A stretch of 64,000 bases of DNA from Ustulina deusta (GCA_023159155.1 JAJNNX010000013.1:496001-560000), one strand, 5' to 3'. Counted from the stretch's first letter, positions 11,224 through 23,635 are shown. Notes: generated from the sequence alone by a model not told the origin. Numbers and translations are program-made.

Positions 11224-11820
11224 GTCGTCAATGCAATTGTATGAGGGTCGCCAGCGAGTAGAAGAGTACGTGGAAGTGAGAATGGAAAGGTTCAAATAGG
11301 ACAGGGTGGTCCAGGTGTAGGATGCTAGGCACCAGGCTGAGACAGATTAGGCGTGGCTAATTCAGCAGTGTCCACACGATAGGTATGTTGGGGACCTGGA
11401 ATCGGGGAGGTAGGTCGTGATGGATGTCGAATGACGACGCTTAGGCCGGGAGCTGGAGGAGACGGTTAGGTAATGACGAGCAGGGGCCGACAGTTGCGAG
11501 GGAACGCTGGAATGCTGGAACGCTAGATCACAAATGGGCTAGTGCGGGTAATATCGGAACATCAGCGGACCGACACCGCCTAGGCAAGTGTGCATTAGCG
11601 CCACGCAAGTCAAGAGTCCCCGCCGACGAAGCAATGGCAGAAAAAAAAAGTTGAACAGAGCTTCTTCGGGTCCCCAATCCCGCGCTGCATCTTTACTAGC
11701 CTCAGGGCACTGGGCACGTACACCTCTCCGTCTCCCTCGCACTACGTTCAACCAAAACGCCGGAAATTGCCACGACTAGGGGGGAATAACATTTACTACG
11801 TCTAGCACCCTGTCTCGAGT
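11224..11820. promoter_or_regulatory. Bidirectional intergenic region rab5 / kri1
   Basis: 597 bp between two divergent start codons, so it must hold both promoters and leaders. No specific element can be assigned with confidence. Confidence 0.5.
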
Positions 11821-13802
11821 ATGGCGTCTGCAAAAGCTCGAAGCAAGGTTTTATTCGATGATAGTGACGACGATTCCGACGGCGGGGCAGACCTCAAGAT
11901 CAACGATGCATACGCAAAACGGTTCGAACATAACAAGAAGCGCGAAGAACTTCACAGACGTGAGTTCAATCATTACCAATCTACTCCTGCCTGTCAAGCT
12001 AATTTGTATTAGTGGAGGAAAAGTACAAGTCAAACCATCACAATGGCGGCAACTCGAAAAGCAAGGAAGATGACGACGAAGATGGCTCTTCCTCGGACGA
12101 GAGCGAGGATGATGACGGCTTCCTAGCTACCGAAGAGCTCGACGCCCAAATATCCGCTACTCTCCAAGCCATCAAAAGCAAAGATCCCCGGGTATACGAC
12201 GGGAAGTCGACGTTCTACACACCCATAGACGAAGATCCGTCCGCCCAGCCCGCCGCTTCGAAGGAAAATAAAGAAAAGCCCGTTTTCCTTCAAGACTACC
12301 ATCGAGAAAGGCTTATGCGTGGTGATACGGGCGCCGATGATCAAGATCAACAAGCGCAACCGCAGACGTACACAGAGGAACAAGATGATCTAAAGAAGTC
12401 TCTTCAAGATGAAATTCAGGCACAGCTGCAGGCCGCTGGTGACGAGGAAGAAGGCGACGGGGATGAAATTTTCATCAAGGCCAAAGAAGGAACTCATGTC
12501 ACGTCAGCGAATAGCGTTCACCCGTCACGAGTGTCGAAGATCAAAGTTCCGGTCCCCGATGTCAAGGACGCTGATAAAGATCCTGAGCTTTTCCTCTCCA
12601 ATTTCTTGGCTTCCCGTGCTTGGGCTCAGGGGGATGGCAATGGATGGCAACCTTTCGAATCTGACGAAGACGAAGACGAAAAGGCCGACGAATGGGAAGC
12701 AGCCTACAACATGCGCTTCGAAGATCCTAGTAAGAGTAATGAGGTCCTAAGGTCATATGCTCGTGACGTTACTACTTCTATTTCCGTCAGGAGAGAAGAG
12801 AAAACAGGACGAAAGCGTCAACGAGAGCTCGAGAAAGAGAAGAAAGAACTCGAGAAGAAGCAAAGAAAAGAAGAGCGTGCCCGCTTACGACGACTGAAGC
12901 TAGAAGAAGCCGAGGGCAAGCTGGAAAAGATTAAAAAAGCTGCTGGCCTCAGAGGCAAAGCGCTGAAGGACGAAGAATGGCAAAAGTTGCTCGAGGGCGC
13001 CTGGGAAAATGATGAGTGGGAGGAAGAAATGAACAAATTTTTCAACGATGATTACTATTCTAAAGGGGATGAAGGCTCTAGTGATGAGGACGCCATTGAG
13101 GGGTCGAAGAGGAAGATGAAGAAACCGAAGTGGGACGACGATATCGACATCAAAGATCTCATTCCTGACTTTGACGACGAGGAACGTCAAAAGTTTACCC
13201 TTACAGACGATGAGGCAGCCGAGGAGGGGCCAGAAGAGGATGACGGAGATGCTCCAGCCGCCAAGCGACAGAAGACTACGAAGGAGCGGAAGAAGGAGCG
13301 ACTAGCAAGCCAAAAAGAAGCCCGCAAAGAGCGCGCGAGGCTAGAAGCCCTTGTCGATGCACACATGAATCTAGGAGATCCGGAGATATTGAATGACGCC
13401 ACATCCTCGAAAAACACTGGCCTACATAGCTTCGGATATATAGAGACAAAACCCGAAGCATTCGGTCTCACGACACGCGACATCCTCATGGCATCAGATG
13501 CAGACCTGAACAGCTTCGCGGGCCTAAAGAAACTCGCGCACTGGCGAGATCCGGAAAAGCAGTCGAAAGATCGTAAAAGACTTGGTAAGAAGGCCCGGCT
13601 ACGGCAATGGCGCAAGGATACATTCGGCCCCGAATTCGAGCGGGAGCCACCGGCACTCAACTTCGGCAAGCTCGAGAAGGAGAAGACGATGACTGTTGAT
13701 GACGAGGATGGTGGTAATATCGTGGAAGGCTCGAAGAAGAAGCGCAAGAGGTCGCGGCCAAAGAAGGAAAGCAAGGGGAAGGAGACTGCCGCTGCGGAAT
13801 AA
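11821..13802 (+). CDS. kri1: Kri1-like ribosome biogenesis protein
   Basis: Kri1 is a nucleolar factor that binds Krr1 and is needed for 40S subunit maturation. Exon 1 is 11821-11959, the intron is 11960-12012 (53 bp, GTGAGT donor), and exon 2 is 12013-13802; together 642 aa. The N-terminus MASAKARSKVLFDDSDDDSD is followed by INDAYAKRFEHNKKREEL, the usual Kri1 opening. The middle is very acidic with K/E-rich coiled stretches and an EEWEEEMNKFFNDDYY segment. The C-terminal part holds FGYIETKPEAFGLTTRDIL and LGKKARLRQWRKDTFG, matching the Kri1 C-terminal domain, and a basic tail (KKKRKRSRPKK) suits nucleolar targeting. Very low ambiguity. Confidence 0.93.
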
Positions 13803-15129
13803 ATTCGTAGATGACCTGTATAACAACCCTCTAGGCTAGCCGGCCGGCGGTATCGGTATGAGACGTAGAGATACCCAGTGAAAGGATGAGAAAGCAATAA
13901 TCTAAGTATCAAGTTTACTTACCACTCACAATCTTCACGCGAAACGCCACAAAGAGCCACACCTACCATCCATGTTCCATGGCCAGAACGGCCTACCGAT
14001 CCGTTCTACCGCAAACGCAGCACGGAAAGCGAAAGCGAAAGTCTCGGGGCTGGGAATTTCCAAGAGAGAAAAAGCCGATGCGCTGTGCCGAGGCCGCAGA
14101 ACCAACCCATGGCCTCATATCGTACCATTATTGTCAGGCCCACCGCGACCCGACGCACGGCACACGACGTAGTGTAGCGTAGTGTAGGCAGTTTTAGTTT
14201 CCCTCCCTCCGGCAAATCGTCGAGAGAGAGAGGACAAAAAAGAGAAAAAGAAATAATACGGGAGATTTGCCCAACCTGCCTGCCTGCCTGTTCTTATCAT
14301 ACGTCGTCTTTATGGGTTCGCAGACACTTCGGGTTCCCGACAGACTCGCGGATCAACAATTGGCCTCTTCACAGGCGGGCGACCATAGATCTATTATCAC
14401 ACTAGCGCTGGCGTGCTTACTTACTTACTACTTACTATATATTACTCTTCTTACTTTCCCTTCGATTGACGAAATTTCGTTTTCTGTCTCTCTCCATATC
14501 TCTTCTTTTTCCCCTTCTTTTATATATATATATATTTATATTTATATTCATTTTCGCTTATGCTATGTAGATGACATGAGGGAGCTTCCTTCCGGACGAG
14601 GAGGAAAACCATTAGCAAAAAGTTATTAAAAAGATCCTTTGCTTCCTCGCTGCCCCCGGGCTCTGGAAGCCGCAACAGAAGATTCCTCTTATCTACGTCC
14701 GTGGCCTATCGGTCTCGTTTTTATTCTTATATATGCGTCCATCATTACATCCAAGGTCGTAACCCTATTCCGAGAACAAACCCGTCTCGCAAAAAGTTAT
14801 TGGTTCCATTCGTTCGCGGATCTGTTTCGTTTCATGATTTCGTTGTGTCCGTTCCCCGACTGCATCGACAGGTAAGTTGGGGAGGTGTCGCACGCCAACG
14901 CTGATTATCTCATACTAAACACGATTTCCACCCAACGCTCCGGAATGTTGAATATAATGACTTTAGTGCCAGTCTAAATGCGACAACCCTGATGGTACAG
15001 AAAAGCCGGACGTTTTGCGTATAATTGGAAGGGTATAATATGCGTGACTCAAGACGACGCGAGATGATAAGAATCAAGAATGGAAACTGCAGCCGCCCGG
15101 ACCATTTCCAAGAATATCGGGCAAAATCG
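13803..15129. other. Intergenic between convergent kri1 and the Zn-cluster gene
   Basis: Both flanking genes end here. A TA-rich microsatellite (TATATATATATA then TTTATATTTATA) lies at about 14520-14550. No gene is supported; the short open frames lack family resemblance. Confidence 0.5.
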
Positions 15130-18100
15130 TTAACGACCACCTCGTCGCAACCCCAATTGGGCCCCTGGACTGAACATCCCAAACGTATCGGCCATCCCAT
15201 TCCCTAACTCTTGACCCAGTTCGGGCGGCTCCATGTTAAACGGCATAAACCATGCCGAACTCGGCTCAGCGACAAAACTAGCAGGTAAACCATCGTGCAA
15301 GGCCTGCTCGTCACGAGAGACACTCACGCCATTCCCGTTACTGCCCCCGTTTGCACCAGAAGCGTGACCCGCCAACGCATCCCAGTCCATCAGCGCCTCG
15401 GGACCACTAATAGTGTTGGGATCTAGTCCGCCATACGCGTTAAATACGAGTTGACGGTCTAACTGCGGTAGTAGGCCGGCCTGGTTTGCGAGCGACAAGG
15501 AGAAAAAGTCCTGGTTATAGAGTGCTGCAGGGTAATGATGGCCATGGCCATGACCGTGGAGTCCGTGCGGAAACCCGCCGACGACAGGCGAGATAGGGGA
15601 CATCGCGTGATAGTTGGCAGCAGCGGAATGTGACCGTACTCGCGCATGAGATAGGCGGTGAAGAGGGGCTGGGCCATTGGTCTGTGTGCCCAAGCGAAAG
15701 TTGCGCTGGGCTTGCTGCTGTTGTGCTTGTTGAATCCGCTGCTGGATTTGTTCGGGAAAACTGGTGCCATTTAGGTCGGTAAGGAGAGGCTCCAGCTGTT
15801 GTTGCTGGTCGGCTCGGGCGTTGCTTCCTTTTCTAGCTAAAGACTTCCGCTTTGCGAGAGGTGGTCTACTAGGTCCGGCGGGATCTCGTCCGTCATTCGT
15901 ACTAGGTGGTGGTGAGAGTTGTGTGAAAAACTCTTCAACAGTGTGCAGTTCGGCCTTTTGCTCGAGAACCCCATCGTCACCCGTCTCCTTTTTCTTGCCC
16001 GAAGCGGGCTCTACATACTCGGCCTGCGAAACGCCGTGCGGGTATCGGTCAAACCAGTCGCCGTACTGGAATATGGGCGAAGATGAAGAATTGTCGTTCG
16101 CTGGTGTCCCTTGCCTCGCTGCATCAGCACAAGTCTTATACTGTTCGCGGAGATTCTCCACCATAAAGTGAAACATTCCCCAATAACGCTTCATCTTGGA
16201 GAGAAATTTGACATTTGTTGCCAGATTTCTTTTCGCTGCTGTTTCTACGGCAGCATTCCCTGAGAAAATCCCGAAGATATGTACAGTGCTTGACAAGAAT
16301 GCGCAGTAGCCGACGAAAGGGGCTGCTATCATGTATGGCTCTGAGTCTTTGAGTAGTTCGGATATCTTGTTTGCTGCAGCGAAAGCTCTTGAGCCGGCCT
16401 GTGTCACAAATGTTTGCGGTACATCGGCCTGGGAACTGCCGCTCGGAGAAGACACTGCGAAGCGATTCATAAACAAAATATTTTGTTGGACTGATATGTG
16501 TAAAAAGAGGAACTGATTCGCCATTCCCTCCGTTTTGTGCAAATGGAGATTTTCCGAATTATACTTGAGTCCGTCTGGGAGGTTATCCGGAAACTCTTCA
16601 GCCTGCTTGAGAAGACCGGCATACCCAGAGTCAGTATCCCACATCGAAAATTCGTCGGTCTCTTTCCCGCCTTGGTTCAGGAAACTAATAATCCTCCCCC
16701 ACAGCGCAATAGCGCGTATCATGTAAGCTGCTACGCCCATGTTGTCCTTGGCGTCAGAAAGTTGGCCTTCATCGGTGGGCACTGGATGGGGAACTCGACC
16801 TTGCAGGTCTTCTGTTGGCCCCGGCATATCAAGCTGAAAGAGCTTTTCTTTGATAGGCAACTGTATCCTGATAGTGTCCTCCTTGACGAACATTGGCCGA
16901 TCCGTGCCAGAGGAGTTGAACCGATCCATTAAAAAACAAGCCCACATAGTCCGCCTTCTGATCTCTCTATCAATGAAGCTGAGTTGGGTAGATGGGTTCG
17001 ATCGCGTAGGGTCGTACTCTAGGTCCTTGTGTAATTGCAGTGCATAGGCCATCCGGGTGGCCTGCCCACCTAGAGACCAGCTTCTGCCACCATGGCACGT
17101 CCCAAACTCGTGCAAGCCAAGGAGGAGTAGGCATGTTAAGATGGTTATGTTTGGCCATTCGTATCTCCTAATCACGATATCCCGGGCTGGCGCGGCCCAT
17201 TCCTCTCCACGAAGGAAGTTGTCCGTCTCGACAAATCTTGGATGAGTAGAGAACCTCGCGGAGATGGCGCACACGGAAAGTACCAGGACTGGCGGCAAGG
17301 TTCCCGCCCTACCGAGTTTGTTAGTAACAATGACTACTGCAAGTCCCAGGTGTGATACAGACTTTAGCTTCCTGATATAGCTTGGCTTATGGAGTAAATG
17401 ATAAGCCTGTCCATATATATTGTCGAAGAAGACCTCTGCTAGATGTTCTTGGATATCTTTAGGGGGCAGTGACTCTGCACCTTCGAAAAGTAGCTTGCTT
17501 TCCTCCGCTTCCTGTACCTGCAGCGACGTAGGCTTACCTGAACTATCCAACCTTGGTCTCGTTGAACCACGAGCCCAGTGCTCTAGCTCGGCCCCAAAGG
17601 CCTCATCTGCCACGCGTTTCTTGCTCGATTGCTGTTTGCTTTGGGAGAGGGCCCCCGGCAGCACAGGTTTGACCACACCGCGGACCACGTTACCAGTGCA
17701 TGTATCTTGCTCACTCTTTGGCACGATTTTGATGATTCGATCTTCCATCCTCTTTAGTCGTTTGTCTAACATGGCCATATAATCGGTCCTCGGGGCCGCC
17801 TTTCGAGTGGTAACTTTGTATACACAGGGAATTCGTGAGCGAAGACAATGCTTGCAAGCCGGCTTCTCTCCAGAACAACGGATCTTCTTCCTCCGGCAAG
17901 CAATGCACGCCAGCGGTAACCGCTTTCTCTCCTTGCCTGCCTTGGTCTTCAGTTCACTCCAAGCTGGCGTGGGGTCCGTCTTATTCTCCTTCAACTTGCC
18001 TCCCAATTCAGTACCGTCGCCGGGCGCGGCCGCAGAAAGACCAAAATCATCTGACATGTTATCCTCAAGGGAATTATGGCCATCGTGGGGGCTTTCCTGG

Positions 18101-18549
18101 CTACCATCTTCCGACTCATCGATACTATGAGGTCTCTTCAGCGAGACTTGAGCCACGGAAATTGGAGCATCCTGGCGGCCGGCCGTCGTCGAACCCTTCC
18201 TTTCCCCGCTTGACGTGTTTGAGCCGGGGTCGGGGCTAGCAAACAGATCTGTCGCATGATCATCAAGCGATATCATCTGACCCTCCTCGGCGAGTTCTTG
18301 AAAGGGGAACGTGAAGTCAGGGAACTGTGTAGCCTCAAGCAACCCCTGGGCAGCAGCGTCACCATTGAGATCATCGTGTTCACTGTGTAGCGAGAAACCA
18401 TTCAAGTCGGTGGAATCGATCCGGTTTGATTGAGGCGAAGGTTCATGGGCAGTCTGCGCACCATCTACACACCCAGGGAACGACGAGCTTTTGCGGCATG
18501 GCTGATCCGATGACATCGCTACATAGATAGTTCCACCCTCTTGAGTCAT
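15130..18549 (-). CDS. Zn2Cys6 fungal-specific transcription factor, large
   Basis: The binuclear zinc cluster CIAC-x6-C-x6-C-x2-C-x6-C lies at about residues 214-243, followed by a basic linker and DKRLKRMEDRI. A fungal_trans middle domain runs from about residue 380 (YGQAYHLLHKPSY) to about 600 (RTMWACFLMDRF, WGRIISFLNQGG). The C-terminal part is low complexity (Q-, H- and G/N-rich), consistent with activation regions. The continuous frame gives 1,139 aa. However, 17309-17362 has all features of a 54-bp stop-free intron (donor GTCTGT, branch TACTAAC, acceptor GGTAG). Removing it joins RKLK to AGTLPPVLVLSVCAISARFS as in related factors, so the likely protein is 1,121 aa. The start may be this Met or the second (MSSDQ). 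Target genes are unknown. Confidence 0.88.
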   Translation of the reverse strand: MTQEGGTIYVAMSSDQPCRKSSSFPGCVDGAQTAHEPSPQSNRIDSTDLNGFSLHSEHDDLNGDAAAQGLLEATQFPDFTFPFQELAEEGQMISLDDHATDLFASPDPGSNTSSGERKGSTTAGRQDAPISVAQVSLKRPHSIDESEDGSQESPHDGHNSLEDNMSDDFGLSAAAPGDGTELGGKLKENKTDPTPAWSELKTKAGKERKRLPLACIACRRKKIRCSGEKPACKHCLRSRIPCVYKVTTRKAAPRTDYMAMLDKRLKRMEDRIIKIVPKSEQDTCTGNVVRGVVKPVLPGALSQSKQQSSKKRVADEAFGAELEHWARGSTRPRLDSSGKPTSLQVQEAEESKLLFEGAESLPPKDIQEHLAEVFFDNIYGQAYHLLHKPSYIRKLKSVSHLGLAVVIVTNKLGRAGTLPPVLVLSVCAISARFSTHPRFVETDNFLRGEEWAAPARDIVIRRYEWPNITILTCLLLLGLHEFGTCHGGRSWSLGGQATRMAYALQLHKDLEYDPTRSNPSTQLSFIDREIRRRTMWACFLMDRFNSSGTDRPMFVKEDTIRIQLPIKEKLFQLDMPGPTEDLQGRVPHPVPTDEGQLSDAKDNMGVAAYMIRAIALWGRIISFLNQGGKETDEFSMWDTDSGYAGLLKQAEEFPDNLPDGLKYNSENLHLHKTEGMANQFLFLHISVQQNILFMNRFAVSSPSGSSQADVPQTFVTQAGSRAFAAANKISELLKDSEPYMIAAPFVGYCAFLSSTVHIFGIFSGNAAVETAAKRNLATNVKFLSKMKRYWGMFHFMVENLREQYKTCADAARQGTPANDNSSSSPIFQYGDWFDRYPHGVSQAEYVEPASGKKKETGDDGVLEQKAELHTVEEFFTQLSPPPSTNDGRDPAGPSRPPLAKRKSLARKGSNARADQQQQLEPLLTDLNGTSFPEQIQQRIQQAQQQQAQRNFRLGTQTNGPAPLHRLSHARVRSHSAAANYHAMSPISPVVGGFPHGLHGHGHGHHYPAALYNQDFFSLSLANQAGLLPQLDRQLVFNAYGGLDPNTISGPEALMDWDALAGHASGANGGSNGNGVSVSRDEQALHDGLPASFVAEPSSAWFMPFNMEPPELGQELGNGMADTFGMFSPGAQLGLRRGGR

Positions 18550-21500
18550 CGGAATGGAGAATTAATATTGACAATGCGAGCGCGTTCCTACACTACAGCG
18601 GGCGGTCATGCGCCTCCTTGAGCTTTGGTTTCCAGATGTCGGCTCTGCAGGAAGGGGCCGTGAACTCCTGAACAGGCCCGGCGCGACTAGATATCCAGCC
18701 GTCGCCCTCTCGGTCATCCAGGCGTAAGAAACCAGGGGCCGTAGGCTAGTAGGCAAGCGTGTCATGACAATGGACGAGATTTAGGGTCGAGACAGCATGC
18801 TCGCTCACGGGGCGCAGGCGAGGCGAAGAAGAGGGATATAGGGAAGCAGGGTGTCGCGGATGCGCCAGGGAAGATAAGAGAGTGAGGTGGTAATGTGACC
18901 GAAGCAGAGGTGCAATGAGTGGCCGGCAACAACGGGCGTTTCTTTAAGAGAAAAGCCGCTGCAAGGATGCAGGCTCTGGTGGAGTATTGCGTGGTCGGGG
19001 GGGATCTTGTGGGGTAAGGAGGAAGAGAGAGAGGAAGAGGGAGATAGGCAGGCTTAGACAGAATCAAGTCGTGTAAGTAAGCGTAGACTAATAAAACGCC
19101 CCAACTCACCAACTCCCACTCATGATTGGAAAGCTGGGAAGAAAACAACTACCTACCCTGGAAGCTCTGCGTTATCACCACCCAACCTCGGTACGCCCGT
19201 ATATCCCGAACTGGCTGGATGGAGCGTAGTAGGAAGGCAATGAATGTACTGTTGGGCCCGTACTGCAACTGATTGGCTTCCCTTTTTCCTTCTCTTGTTT
19301 CCTTTCCAATTGCAGTATACGGTAGCACGCAGCAGAGATATCACAGTACCGGTGCACTAGGCAAGCTGACTTGAATGGAGCAGCTATGCGCGATGGGGAC
19401 CTAAAGTGGGAAAGAGAGCAGGCCAAGAGAGGACGAGAGCGGATGGGTGTGGGCAATCCTCTGTACAGATTCGTACAATACGGCGACGTTGGAGAAAAGA
19501 TGGGACCGCCATCTCACCCGCCCACAAGGAAACGCGAGACAGTGCACTGTGTATGCACTGTATCCGCTATGCGTACGGCGTGTGCCTGTTGGTGAACAGA
19601 AGCAGGGTACTGTCTAGAATAGGTTAGCACATTGGCAAGGGCGGGCATGCCAAGCCGTTACTCCAATCTTCCTGGTTCCTATATGCCCATATCCACCACT
19701 TCCCTCTGGTGTTATATATGTTATGTAGGTAGATATATACAGTGCTTCAGCTCCCTCAAAATTAAGGAGGCAGCCATGGTATAGTTCAGAGAGCTATAAT
19801 AATTTCAGGTGACTATACACTCACTACATGCCCTAGCGCCTCTCAGTAGTGCGGGTAAAATTGTTGAAGTGTTCACCTATAATTTAATTCATGGATGCCT
19901 ATGAGTGAATTCAACGCAGACCTCTTCGACGTTTTACTTGGACTGCAGTAGCGTAACAGTATTGCTGTGGCATGGTGGGGAATGGAGATATTTCCGACAA
20001 TTGTCCCTTCAATTTCCAATTGGATTCAGTAGGAGACCAGTTATATTGGCGAGATTTGAAGGGTTTTTTCGTACAGTGCAGGCACTCCCGGTTGAACTAG
20101 CCAAGGCGGGATTAGAAACCGGGGGTGGGGGCCGGTATGTATCCCGAGCCGAATTCGACTTACCATCATCGCAGATGCAGTAGGCACATAGATGTACGTA
20201 GGTAGTTAGGTATACCTAGCTTATATATGCTCCGTCCACTCTTATCAGGCAGGCAATTAAAGCTTAACATAGGCAGGCAAAGCAGTAGGTATCTCCCTAC
20301 ACCAGTTACTCCCTTGGTACCCAAGGACTTACAACCACCTTTCTCCTTCATACTGGACAGCAGTGCCTACAACAGGTAGGTAGTGTAGATAGTAGATTAG
20401 ACGGGTCCTACCTACTGAGGGCGAGACTGTTCGCTTCATGCACAATGCTGTGGCAGAGCTCTCTCTGTGTACAGCATATACACTACACTAGTGTAGGTAT
20501 CTCAAAAGCTTGTTAGCGACAAAACCCCATCCCTGCCTCCCAGGGAATGGCCTGCAGCGTAGTACAACTGTATGCGGTGTCATTGACGGATCGCGAACCA
20601 ACTACGCAGGTCGTGCACCTCACATTGTATTATAGTCTGAAGGCCACCTGGACGCATAGTACTTATAGGACCGAGTAGTTGGCTGCCTTCTAACTTCGCC
20701 GCATCTTGCCGGTACCAAGTGTAGATAAAGTAGGTACCTGCCCATTCACTACAGTAAGGCATCGGCATCATCTATGATATCGCGAGGTTGAGAAGCGTAA
20801 TGTGTACGCATAAGATGTACTAGTAAAAACCATGCCAACTCCATGCCAGACAATGGTATACAAAAGTAATCAAGTAGGTTAGGTAAGCATACCAGGCACG
20901 CATCCAACATGCTGCTCGTAACCACCAAATCCTTGCGCTACTCCCTATAAACCACGAGCGCTATTAGCACGACATTATAGTAACGTTGTGTGCGTTAGGC
21001 ATTCCCCGTAAAGACATCGGCTCGTAGGTGGGTATTCTTTTTTCAGCTCACATCTACACTGGCGGAACCCTGCCTCCTGACTAAGGAGAGCGATAGGGCT
21101 TTAATCGGTTGCCCTCTCGACAGGCACTGACAGCATACCCTACTGTCCGCTGTCGGGTCTGAATTTGGAGTGCATTAGTACCCACCTAGGTAGGTAGTAG
21201 ACACCCAGATCCATGCATAGGATATGTCTGTAGATGACAGACCTATGTATTACCTATAGATCACATCTACGAAGATTGTATACGCATCCAGATGTTTGGC
21301 AGAGTCTTCCTCCCTCTGCCCGTCAATTGTTCTGCCAATAGGAAACGACACGGCAATGAGGACGGGATGATATGGGCCTATATAGACCATCTCTCTTCTC
21401 GGGAGGTAAACTGAACTTTAGTCTAAGCTTTCGACATTGGGAATTACCTAGGTAGGGAGGTACAACTGCATGCCTCCCTCCGTAGACGCATCTGCGATTC

Positions 21501-22531
21501 TGAGTCTCGAGGATACGTGTAGGTATATATGAGATGACTAGCCTAATCTGTCCAGGTATTGGCCATGTCTTCTCCCCGGGCCACGAGAAGATTAGCTACG
21601 GACACCTGATTTGCCTGGTGCTTTTAATGAAGCCGTGCCTTGACTTTGTGGCCAAGGCCCGTACAAGACCTACGCTATCTAGCAGGGAGGGCAGACACCA
21701 ATGTTGGGAGCGAAGCATTTACAACCCATCGAAACCCGTAGGCGTGCTCTTTAGCTGTGGAGAGCATCATCCTAGATACTTGGTCAGTTTCTGTCATCAT
21801 CACGATGATGTGTGCTGCCTATCTGGCACTCGCCCCTTTCTGACACTCGGCGTTTGTCTGATTAATTCACCTCTAATCGCCTGGTCCGCTTCTCGCCCGG
21901 CCATACTTCCGCAGAAAAGAATCCTATTGGACGGCCCGCTCTGCAAATGCCAATGCATAGACGGCATGGTTGCTGGATCCCTTTCCTGGCTCACTAAGAT
22001 CACCAATCTCCCCCCATGCACACGCTGATGATGCGACGTGATGAGCTGTACAGACAGGCAGGCGGAGAGACAGCGCTGTACCTCGACCTCGACCTCGACC
22101 TCAATCTCGACCTCTCCTGTGCCAAGGCAAACAAATATACCGGCCCCCAGGTTGCCGCATGACATGCCTACTCATGACACCGTCAGCCTGTCTAGTGATC
22201 AAGCGATCAAGAATTGTCGTGTTAACGTCCAGCGGACAATCATTACCCCTCAAGTGCGGCTTCTTCCGCGAACGCGATTCTTTCGTTCATCTAGAACAAT
22301 ATCCGGGCTAATTCCCCCCTGGGGTAGATCATAAGCGGAAATCTGGGGTAGGGAGGCAAGCTGCCGTCATCTTCCAGACAGCATGCTGTATCGCATCCAT
22401 ATGGTCTACTATGTACGAGTCAGACACCAAGAAATCTTCGTTCCGTTACATCCGCCAGAGCGAGCCGAGAACGTGAGCTGGGGGTTTGGGAGGGGGGATG
22501 TAACCGACGATTCAGGCCCCTATATGCCTTT
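18550..22531. other. Long gene-poor region upstream of the Zn-cluster factor
   Basis: About 4 kb with no convincing coding region. It carries many TAGGTAGGT / CCTAGGTA-type words (about 19730, 20190-20310, 20380, 20880, 21185, 21445). It also has a TACACTACACTAGTGTAG palindrome-like patch near 20468 and a CTCGAC hexamer tract at 22082-22116. It could be extended regulatory DNA of the transcription factor or eroded sequence. Confidence 0.45.
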
Positions 22532-22783
22532 CTAAGAGGCCAAGCTTAGTGGCTTACATTCATTGGTGATCACTTCATCCTGTTTGGCCATGGCCTCTGA
22601 TCCTCCGGGCACCTGTTGATGCAGGAAGTATCGCGGCCTCGCAACCTGCGTCTCTTGGACTGTGCGGATGGTCGCCGCACCTAGCTCGACACGACAGCCG
22701 TCCCGCGAGTAGTCAGCGGCAGGCTGATGATTGCATCCAGGACATCCCCACTGGAGGCTCGTGCCATGGCATAATGGCTTCAA
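22532..22783 (-). CDS. Weak candidate: small Cys-containing ORF
   Basis: An 83-codon frame starting MKPLCHGTSLQWGCPGCNHQ. It has a CPGC knuckle, another Cys, and a hydrophilic remainder (VARPRYFLHQQVPGGSEAMA). The amino-acid usage looks protein-like rather than random, but I recognise no family and see no clear promoter. A GTAAGC near the 3' end could be a splice donor. It could be an exon, a gene relic or chance. Confidence 0.2.
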   Translation of the reverse strand: MKPLCHGTSLQWGCPGCNHQPAADYSRDGCRVELGAATIRTVQETQVARPRYFLHQQVPGGSEAMAKQDEVITNECKPLSLAS

Positions 22784-23009
22784 TACGACCTTTCGTAATA
22801 TACTATAATCGAATACGTCCTTGACTCAGGCACCGTTGGAACACCGCCAAAAGCCGACAAGTCCTTCTAAAACCTGCCCTAGATAATTAGGATTTTATCG
22901 AGGGGCGAGCGTTTTCCTTTCGCTCCGAGGACATACGTCACGCGTTACGCAAGTTGTTCCAAGTTGTCTGGTGCGCAAGAGACGTCTGTCGATATCGCAG
23001 TCTCCGCCA

Positions 23010-23324
23010 TCAACTGCACAATGGGCAATTGCCAGTTAAAATAATATAAACCTCATCGTTTGGTCCCACTGCGAGCCGAGAAATATCTTGCTGCATGCCT
23101 TTCCTCCTGGTTTCAAACAGGCAGCCAAGACATGCGGCCGACGACAGTGATTGGATATCCCTACCGGTACCAGCGGAGACAATTATTCTACATCGAACTC
23201 GGTTCGTTAAGGTTGGGTTGTTAAGAAATTCCCGAAATGGCCTGGGGGAGTAAGCTCTTCCGTTTAATGTGTGAATGTATTTTGCCGCTCTTCCCTGTTT
23301 GTTTCCACGCGTAGAGAGGGCCAC
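23010..23324 (-). CDS. Weak candidate: small protein with paired CxxC motifs
   Basis: A 104-codon frame ending ...CLGCLFETRRKGMQQ...DEVYIILTGNCPLCS. The two CxxC pairs, about 37 residues apart, would suit a small zinc-binding fold. The first ~35 residues look less protein-like, so the true start or an intron may lie inside. The family is not recognised. It may belong with the ORF at 22532-22783, which is on the same strand 226 bp downstream. Confidence 0.3.
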   Translation of the reverse strand: MALSTRGNKQGRAAKYIHTLNGRAYSPRPFREFLNNPTLTNRVRCRIIVSAGTGRDIQSLSSAACLGCLFETRRKGMQQDISRLAVGPNDEVYIILTGNCPLCS

Positions 23325-23635
23325 TAGAGGCGCTGTCCCAACAAATTGCGAATTACATGCAAAGAGGTCGGTAGTGACCTATAAACCACGCGAGAATACA
23401 CCTCTCGTGCTCTTTGCACCAAGACGAAGCCGACAGCCGTGGAGTTGGTGACCTAGGTGTATACCTTGCTGCAGCTCCGTCGAATGATATACGACGTCTA
23501 CTTACTGTAGTGGTTAAAATGTTTGTGCACGATATCTCTTGGGAGGGATAAGGTAACTTATAGGTAGGATATAAAAAAATCTTGACGCGGCGGAAGAACG
23601 GGATCGCCCAGATAGAGGACTACTCGCCACCATCA

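Noticed and set aside
21534..22028. 164-codon plus-strand frame
   Set aside because: Long but without any recognisable motif or conserved pattern, no splice context, and it overlaps similar frames on the other strand.
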